From: Paramecium tetraurelia | Taxonomy: Eukaryota > Ciliophora > Oligohymenophorea > Peniculida > Parameciidae | Assembly (NCBI RefSeq): GCF_000165425.1 | Contig: NW_001799511.1 | Span: 350,096 to 414,095, forward strand | Direction of reading: 5' to 3' | Length of the DNA stretch: 64,000 bases | In this document: piece by piece, positions 57,219 to 64,000 of the stretch | Position numbering within the stretch: position 1 is the stretch's first letter | Layout of the letters: each line of letters opens with the position of its first letter | Notes under the pieces: generated by a model | Told to the model about the DNA's origin: nothing | What the model saw: only the letters and a program-made list of their open reading frames with translations | The model's database searches: none | Position numbers and translations under genes: made by a program

Positions 57219-60073
57219 ATGAATTTGACTACGAGATTTGTGGACTCTTTTAGTCTCACAGATGATCTGCTTACTTAAATCATATAAGATAAATAGACAA
57301 TCAGTTTATCCTTGAGACAATTGAGCAAATTGCACCATTTGCAAAAGATGCTAGAAGAGTTTTAATTTCTCAATATTGTATACAGTGATTAAAGTAGAGT
57401 GAGGTACATAATAATTCTTATATTAGGAAGATGATGTTAACTCGAACAAAATCTAATCTGAATTTACAATAATAACTGTGTCATCAAATAGATAAGAAAA
57501 TTGAAGATTTCATGGTATAAATTCGTAAAATTTCTTAGAACTTTTTCAAGAAATTAGACTCTATCCTTTTTTACACAATGAATATGCAACTCATGTCTGA
57601 GAACTGTTTAGAATTCTTATAGCAAATTGCAGATTTAATTTTGGGCAGTCCTGCATTTACAGTTATTTATGAGATTAACAAGAAAGTGAATGGGATGTCA
57701 ACTCACATTAACGACATCGAGAATGCCTATTAGAAATTATTAAAATTCAAGGAGAGCACAAATGTGTAAGGAAGCGAACTCGATAATCTCTTTGGCACAA
57801 ATGAATTATATGTGTACAAAAACAAGTATTCATACTTGATTTACGATGTGAAGGATGTACCATTCAAGGCATTCCCAGATTATAGATTGATATTGGATCA
57901 GTTTATTTCAATTGCTTATGATTTTCAAAAAGAAATATATGAGTGAGATTTATTTCTATATCATCTAGCAAGGAAAACTTAGTGAGCATCATAAGAGGGA
58001 TTAAGTCAAGGTTCATTAAGAATTCAACGAGGATTATGCTAAGAAATCATTCGATAATAAGTTACTGAAGTATTATAAAGTTAATGGTATGAGTGTTGTA
58101 ATTATCATACAGTTGGATTGAAATGCCAGACTAAATATAATACATGAATGATTTGATCATAGATTAACATGGCTATGTTGTGTTGCCAGTTAAATTGGAT
58201 AAATAAATCAAATACTACATAAAGATAGAATCTCCAAATATAGATATGATTACGTTCAGTGATTATGTAAGATTATCTAAAAGGAATTCTAGATTCAATA
58301 ATTATGGTAGAGACTGACTTACTAATTGAAGGATTTGAAGAATGAGGAGTTCTTAAAACAAATGCTTGAAGTGAATTCACCAAATAAGTTATACATTCAA
58401 TTAGATGGAGATGGAAACATCAGATATTAGAGTTGCTGTATACCTGATTCTTGGTATTTCATGTTGATCAAGGGAGGTTCATTGGAAGATCTCTAATTGG
58501 AGTAAGTGAATAAACAGAGTCTCATACAAAAAATGTAGGAATTGAAGTCTTCAGTAAAAGGAGCTGTTAGTGTTTGCTAGATTTGTTTTGGTGATAAAGC
58601 AGTCGATGTTGATCTATTTGCCAAAAGAAATGAGGAAGATGAGATTACTGACTATTACATAGTGTTTAATGCACCAAAAAAGTATCTAGTTTGTTCTCTA
58701 TGTAAGGAAATTTGAAGATGATCATCGAATATCTTCTTAAATGTCTAGTGAAAGCAAACTGCAAGAATTGAGCAAGGCAGCTTTAATCAATATTAAAATG
58801 GAAAAGCTATCTAAAGCATGCAATGTGATGAGGGATTATCTTAAGGTTAATTTGACTGATGAGGAAATCATTGATTTACTGAAAGAGAAAGACATTCTCA
58901 AAGAAGTCTATAACCAATAATCAATCACTGATGATATCAGATCATCTTATGTGATGGAATATTATAAGGCTGAGCCATTGAATCCAATGAGAGATCCAGT
59001 ATAGGGAAGCCAACAATATATAATTGAGTCAGAACTCACAAACATAAAAAGTATTAAGTCATTTAACTTAGAATTCGACCTTTATACTCTAGATGCCAAT
59101 GATATTTCTAATCTTAGTGATTATTCATTTGACATCACTGTTGTTTAGGATAAAAATGAATAACTACGGTATACTTGGGCACTATTTCATTTGTGTAATT
59201 TCATAGATCTTTATCAAATCAACAAAGAAGTATTCTATTAGTTCACTGTGATTGTCCAAGAAAAATATAGTTATCGACAGAACCCATTTCATAACTTTGA
59301 TCATGGTTTCACTGTTGCCCATGCTTGTTATTATATCATAAAGAGTAAAAGCATGAATCAATATTTTGATAAATTCATATAATTTACTGCTTTGCTGTCT
59401 GCTCTTTGTCATGATATTGATCATACAGGACGTAACAATCATTTCGAGAGTTAGAAATTATCCAAATTAGCATTAAGATATAATGATGAATCCGTACTAG
59501 AAAATCATCATGCTTCTGTGATGTTTAAGATTCTTTAAAAAGAAAAATATAATATTTTGAGTTCTCTTAGTTAGGATCAATTTTAAATCTTTAGAAAATA
59601 CGCCATTGCCAATATTTTGGGCACAGATATGAAGAAACATTTTGAAATCGTTAAACTATTGGAACTCAAATTATCCAAGCTTCCAGATGAACCATTTATT
59701 TAAAAGGAAGAAGATAAAAAGTTCTTATCCAGTGCTATTATTCATACTTGTGATTTGACAATGTAATCTAAAACCTTCAAAATGGCATAGAAATGGTCTA
59801 ATCGTATAGCAACTGAATTTTCAGATTAAGTAGCTGAAGAGAAACAATTATCATTACCTATTACTCAGCATTTCTTACCATTAGGAACTCCAAATTTCAA
59901 TTAACTATTAGCCAAATAAGAAATTTCATTCATTAAGGTAAATTTCATTAACATTTTAAAAGTTCATTGTTAAACCTGCCTATGATTTAACAGCGTAAGT
60001 CTTATAAACAGGTTTAGAAGTGCCATTAAAGAATTTAGAAGACAATCTTAAAGAATGGGAAAATTAGAAATGA
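57219..60073 (+). CDS. GAF-containing 3',5'-cyclic-nucleotide phosphodiesterase
   Basis: About 900 residues with introns at 57404-57426, 57943-57968, 58087-58112, 58267-58292, 58662-58689 and 59938-59962. The N-terminal half is helical and GAF-like (GAVSVCQICFGDKAVD near 58,570). The C-terminal catalytic domain has HNFDHGFTVAHACY, ALCHDIDHTGRNNHF and IIHTCDLTMQ, the metal-ligand histidines and aspartates of class I PDEs. It hydrolyses cAMP and/or cGMP, second messengers that control ciliary beating. At the introns at 57943-57968 and 58087-58112 the conserved frames join only if one more base is kept, so each junction is off by one in this assembly. Confidence 0.9.
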
Positions 60074-60143
60074 TAGAATTGTATCAGTTGTTGTAGTAAC
60101 GATAATATTTTGTATCCCTATAATAATATTAATTTATATTTAA

Positions 60144-61691
60144 ATGCAAGGTGTAACTACTTAAAATGGTTCAGATGAAGAGACGGAATTTATTTTTGAC
60201 TCCAACACTATCCAACTCAAGGAATCAAGAAATAAAATTTCTAAAGCAAATGTAAACCATTGATTATAAACTATTCTGTAGGAAGAGATTAAGTAATTAA
60301 ATGAGTAAAATAAAGAATTGATCATGTAATTGAATCGTTAAAATGAGCTCCTTGAATTAAAACACAAATAAAACTAATAGTTGTAAGCTGAAGGTAAGTA
60401 TGATTGTTTAAATGATTAGCAAATAAATTTAAAGAATAAATGGATGATAGAGAACTTAAATTATTATAGTCAATGAAAGAAAAACAACTATTGTAAAACG
60501 AGCTAATTGCCATGCATGAAATTTTGGATCAAACAACCCAAAGAAATGATTAAATCAATTCTGAAGTCTTTGCACTAAAATTAACTTTGGAGCAAATCCA
60601 ATGTAAATGCCATTTGTAATCTAGAATCTGCAACCATGTGTAAAGAAGAAACGACCTAAGGATTGTAAAGAGAATTAAAATTAAAAGAAACTATCGATTA
60701 ACAAAACAGGAATTTAAAGTAGTAAGAGGAATAACTTAGAAAAATTACTAATGATTGCAATAAGAAAGATATTTAGTTCAAATTTGAAATGCAAAACAAA
60801 GAAAGTGTTCTTTAGGAATTGAGGAATTAATTATAATAGCAATAATAATAGAATAATGAGATTATTAATGAATTAATAGAATAAAAGAATTAAAACATTT
60901 AAAATTCTGTTTATGGCAAAGATTATAAACCTGAATTGACTAATATCACCAAAGAAAATGAAGAACTAAAAAATAAATTCAAGGGGTTGACTTTTTAATT
61001 GAATATTTACAAAGAAAAGGAATAATCATAAATAAAAGAAATCACTACTCTAAGATAAACGCAATCTAACTTATCAACTGAAATAGAAAGATTATTAAAT
61101 AAGATAAACGAATAAAAATTACAATTACTGAATCTTTAATTAGAAAGTTAGAATGTTTTATAAGAAAAGGATAAGAACATTAATTAATTGATGAATTAAT
61201 TGTCACTTTTAAAAAATTAGGATCAAAAGATAAATTTACATAAGAGTATCTTTCATAATGGAGATGAGAAATTATTGAAAGATATCCAGCTTAAAAATGA
61301 TTAAATAGCCATGTTATAAAATGAAAATAACTAATTAGTGAAATTAATCGAGTCTTTAAAGAATCAATAAAGTAATTGTTTTATGTAATAAATTTTAGTT
61401 GACAATCAAGGAACTGAAAAAATAAAGATCAAATAATTAGAATCAGAACTTAAGAATTTGCAATCTTTCATTTATGATAGTCCTCTTGTAGTGTTGTTTA
61501 ACTTATTAGAAGATCGATTATCAAAATAATAGCAAAAAAGCTTTGAAAATAAAAATAAAATAAAAGAATTTTGGGCAACACAATTAAAGTAATGGACAGA
61601 GGGATTTGAAGAATTAAAATAAGCATTTTCTGGTTTAAAGATCGTTTTCAAGTACGATCTAAAATATGCTAATCAAACATCGCAATAATGA
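60144..61691 (+). CDS. Long coiled-coil protein
   Basis: 480 residues with introns at 60252-60281, 60394-60419, 60603-60624 and 61372-61398. Almost the whole length is heptad-rich helix with high Lys/Glu/Gln/Asn content (LLNKINEQKLQLLNLQLE, EEIKQLNEQNKELIMQLN). There is a short non-helical start (MQGVTTQNGSDEETEFIFD) and a C-terminal segment FWATQLKQWTEGFEELKQ. No motor, kinase or EF-hand domain is seen. It could belong to a basal-body, axonemal or Golgi tether group; no specific match is recognised. Confidence 0.8.
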
Positions 61692-62299
61692 TTGATATAA
61701 TATTTTATATAAATCAATATGAAATAGAGAATGATATTTCTACATGCAGTTGTTACAGAGTTCCTATATTAGTATTGACCATTATTACATCTTTCGTTTT
61801 ACTTATTGTAATTAAGACTTAATCCAAGATGAAATAATTATATTAGTAAGTAATTATGCCAATATCTATGAGTTTACATTAGAAGATATATCATCCACTT
61901 AGGCGAAAATAATTATTTAATTGAATTTCGCTTTGTTCTAATGCAAATTTGGCATGATGTAATGTTTTGAATTAAAACTATTGTTTTTAATGAAATTAGC
62001 GAGTGCACTTAGCCTTAAAGTTCTTTTTTTATTAAAATTACAGTCTAAAAAAGGAACTAAACTTGCTGTCTTCCATAATTTTTTTATCCTAAAATCAAAA
62101 ATAAATTTAAAATCAAAACTTCTTAATTTTATAAGATAAAACACTTTTTCAATTTAAAAAATCATCTTTATTATGGCAATACTTTCTTTCTCCATAACTA
62201 AATGGGTTTTACAATTATATTAATGCCTAGAATTTATATAATTAAATTAATTTTATATGTTTCATAATAATTATTAATTATTATATAATGTAAAAATTT
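61692..62299. other. Ambiguous region with long TGA-free stretch
   Basis: About 600 bp. A plus-strand frame from about 61,776 to 62,372 has no TGA and starts with coding-like sequence (IIILVSNYANIYEFTLED), preceded by a short frame (MKQRMIFLHAVVTEFL) that ends at a TGA near 61,775. Because TGA is the only stop in this code, long chance frames are common in AT-rich DNA, so I do not call a gene. Confidence 0.35.
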
Positions 62300-63473
62300 T
62301 CATTTTTTTAAAATAGAATTTATTAATTTCACTTAATTTTCATTTTTAAATGAAATCAATTCTAGGAATTAATTGATATTTGATTTTAATATTTTTCCTT
62401 TTAAAGCTCTTAATAGTTCAAGGATTATTTTAAATTAGTATTCTTAATATTCTTCTACTAACATTCTATCCCATAACTCTATTACTATTTGGATATCTAA
62501 ATCTGATGTAAACAGAGTTATAAACCATCTAACAAAAATGAGGGATAAAATAATCCCTAATTCATTTACATGATCATAAATTTAGGGTTCTTTGTTCTTT
62601 ATAAATTCATCAAAGCTATTCATTGTGGCCTTTAACCCTTTTTGGTTATCTGATTACAACAACAAATGTTATTATTTTTCAATTAATAGTTCAAAACAGA
62701 AATAACAATCTGCCTCTTTTTAAATAACTTAAACTATTGGGGCTAATAAATAGTTCATTCCTGACTAAATAAAATATGAAATAATTTATTACTATATATC
62801 CAATATTTGGATGTAATTTACAATAAATGTACAAAATTCGTTTCAATACATCTAAGTAAGTTGTGGAATATGCATCCTTTTAGTTAGATTTGAATGCATA
62901 ATTATTTGTATAAAATAATTATTAAATATTAAAATTACACGGGTTTTTTAAAAATTCATATTTTGACAAAATCCGACTAATCATTTCTGAATAAATTACT
63001 TATTATCTATTTCTATCATACTGTAAAGTTGTTCATTCTGTTGATATTATTCAATATTCATATATTATGAAATTATTTTTAGCTTTTATTCTTCAACCTA
63101 TTACTCAGTCTATGTCGAAACCTCCAAAGTATACTGGCTCAGTTATTGAAAAATAAGCAGCTCATTAGACTTTGTGATATCGATTACAAATTAGTTATAT
63201 TTCTGTTCCATCACATCTAAGAATTAATTAATTCCATCAGATGGTAAGTAACCTAAAACTTTCATCCATTTAATAGCTCTCTCAGAATAATTATTCATTT
63301 ATTAAATTAATTAATTTATAAAAGCACTTGGGTTAATTATTAAATGATAGGAAGAATCTTGAGTAATAGTTTTCAACTTTTCAATACGAATTCACTTATT
63401 TTTACTCAAATTCTGTGCTTCTGAAATATTGTAAGGTTTCAATACTGTTAGGAAAGTAAATATCATTCGACAT
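62300..63473 (-). CDS. TBC-domain Rab GTPase-activating protein
   Basis: 367 residues with introns at 63377-63395 (19 nt, unusually short), 62977-62999 and 62765-62792. The C-terminal two thirds form a TBC domain: DAYSTTYLDVLKRILYIYC, LHPNIGYISGMNYLLAPIV, ADCYFCFELLI, then IYDHVNELG and FVRWFITLFTSDLDIQI followed by ELWDRML. TBC proteins stimulate GTP hydrolysis by Rab GTPases. The glutamine finger (YxQ) reads YIS here and the arginine finger (IxxDxxR) is only weakly represented (IDNNR), so GAP activity may be lost or the local splicing misread. The N-terminal 120 residues are helical without other domains. Confidence 0.85.
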
Positions 63474-63703
63474 TATAAAGAATCCTGCTTTAATCTTTTA
63501 TTACTAATAAATAGGAATTCTTATTTTAAAGTTAATATTCAATTAGTAAATAATAGATTAAATTTTATTTACAAATATGTTATTGCTTGTGACAAAAATA
63601 TCATGCAAACTATGGGATAATTATTACATTGAGGAATACAATTTAGAACAATTATAACAAAGAAGTTAAATAATATTAATCAGTTGAGTATAAATTAGTT
63701 ATT

Positions 63704-63941
63704 TCAAATGTCCTCAATTATTTCTCCAAATCTACACTTATATTCAGGTGAACAAGTTTCTATTTCAATTTATATCTAGGTCTCACCTGATAGTATCTCC
63801 ACATTGGCTTCGATCTGCTTCTTCTGAAGGCTTTTGAAGGCAATCATTCCCAAATTTTTTTTGATCTTCGAAATCCAATTTTTATGTCTAATCATCAAAA
63901 GATGATTTTATTGTTTTCTTCTGAGATGATGCACAACCCAT
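63704..63941 (-). CDS. Small protein with N-myristoylation-type start (MGCASS)
   Basis: An ATG at 63941 starts MGCASSQKKTIKSS..., a classical N-myristoylation signal with a palmitoylatable cysteine. The frame runs about 52 residues to a TGA at 63783-63785. Overlapping in another frame is a second open reading frame ending at 63704 whose last part (ETCSPEYKCRFGEIIEDI) also looks coding. The two probably belong to one gene, but no GT...AG intron joins them in phase, so a one-base error or an alternative start (MIRHKNWISK) is possible. Function: probably membrane-attached, family unknown. Confidence 0.4.
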
Positions 63942-64000
63942 ATTACTAATCTCTCATTATATTATATGTATGAAATTAAGATTTTGTTGTAATTAAATAT
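63942..64000. other. Right edge, promoter side of last gene
   Basis: 59 bp of AT-rich sequence upstream of the MGCASS start. No feature is seen and there are no telomere repeats at this edge. Confidence 0.5.

Noticed and set aside
1-64000. CRISPR arrays, tRNA or rRNA genes, telomere repeats, transposons or virus-like elements
   Set aside because: No spaced direct repeats, cloverleaf signatures, G/T telomere repeats at the edges, transposase, reverse-transcriptase or capsid-like frames were seen on either strand.

Overview
This window looks like macronuclear DNA of a Paramecium-type ciliate. It is very AT-rich and gene-dense. Conserved proteins can only be read if TAA and TAG encode glutamine and TGA is the sole stop. 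Almost every gene is broken by tiny GT...AG introns, mostly 20-30 nt. The window also carries a secretory coiled-coil protein resembling the trichocyst matrix proteins found in Paramecium. Standard-code translation therefore fragments every real gene; all calls below were made with the ciliate code and hand-placed introns. No tRNA, rRNA, CRISPR array, transposon, virus-like element or telomere repeat was recognised.

Layout. 1-14 kb: a giant ankyrin-repeat protein running off the left edge, a three-repeat Myb factor, a small membrane protein, an ankyrin-DHHC palmitoyltransferase, a ubiquitin-like/eS31 ribosomal fusion, a small basic protein and a tubulin-tyrosine-ligase-like (TTLL) enzyme. 14-22 kb: an Aurora-like kinase, a second kinase, a small acidic-tailed protein, a zinc-finger METTL3 methyltransferase, a Pho80-type cyclin and a (QEQLR)n coiled-coil protein. 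22-35 kb: a probable mitochondrial protein, deoxynucleoside kinase, isocitrate lyase, two proteins of unknown function, a VHS-like adaptor, a fatty-acid/sterol hydroxylase, catalase and an EF-hand protein. 34-46 kb: a tandem pseudokinase-kinase with a Q/N-rich tail, an unresolved Lys/Gln-rich gene, APC10, an ankyrin protein, VPS26, the trichocyst-type protein, coiled-coil proteins and a large probable mitochondrial protein. 46-64 kb: a PA200/Blm10 proteasome activator ending in PYYA, a WDR47-like LisH/WD40 protein, a protein with repeated NPLxPxY motifs, a second Myb protein, a GAF-type cyclic-nucleotide phosphodiesterase, a long coiled-coil protein, a TBC Rab-GAP and a small N-myristoylation candidate.

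Most genes are unrelated housekeeping or cell-biology genes packed tail-to-tail or head-to-head with 25-150 bp between them, not operons. Some themes recur: microtubule and cilium functions (TTLL, Aurora-like, WDR47-like, NPLxPxY protein), membrane traffic (VPS26, VHS, TBC, DHHC) and peroxisomal/glyoxylate metabolism (isocitrate lyase, catalase with a C-terminal ARL). Several otherwise well-conserved genes show isolated one-base frame conflicts. These look more like assembly errors than biology but deserve checking.
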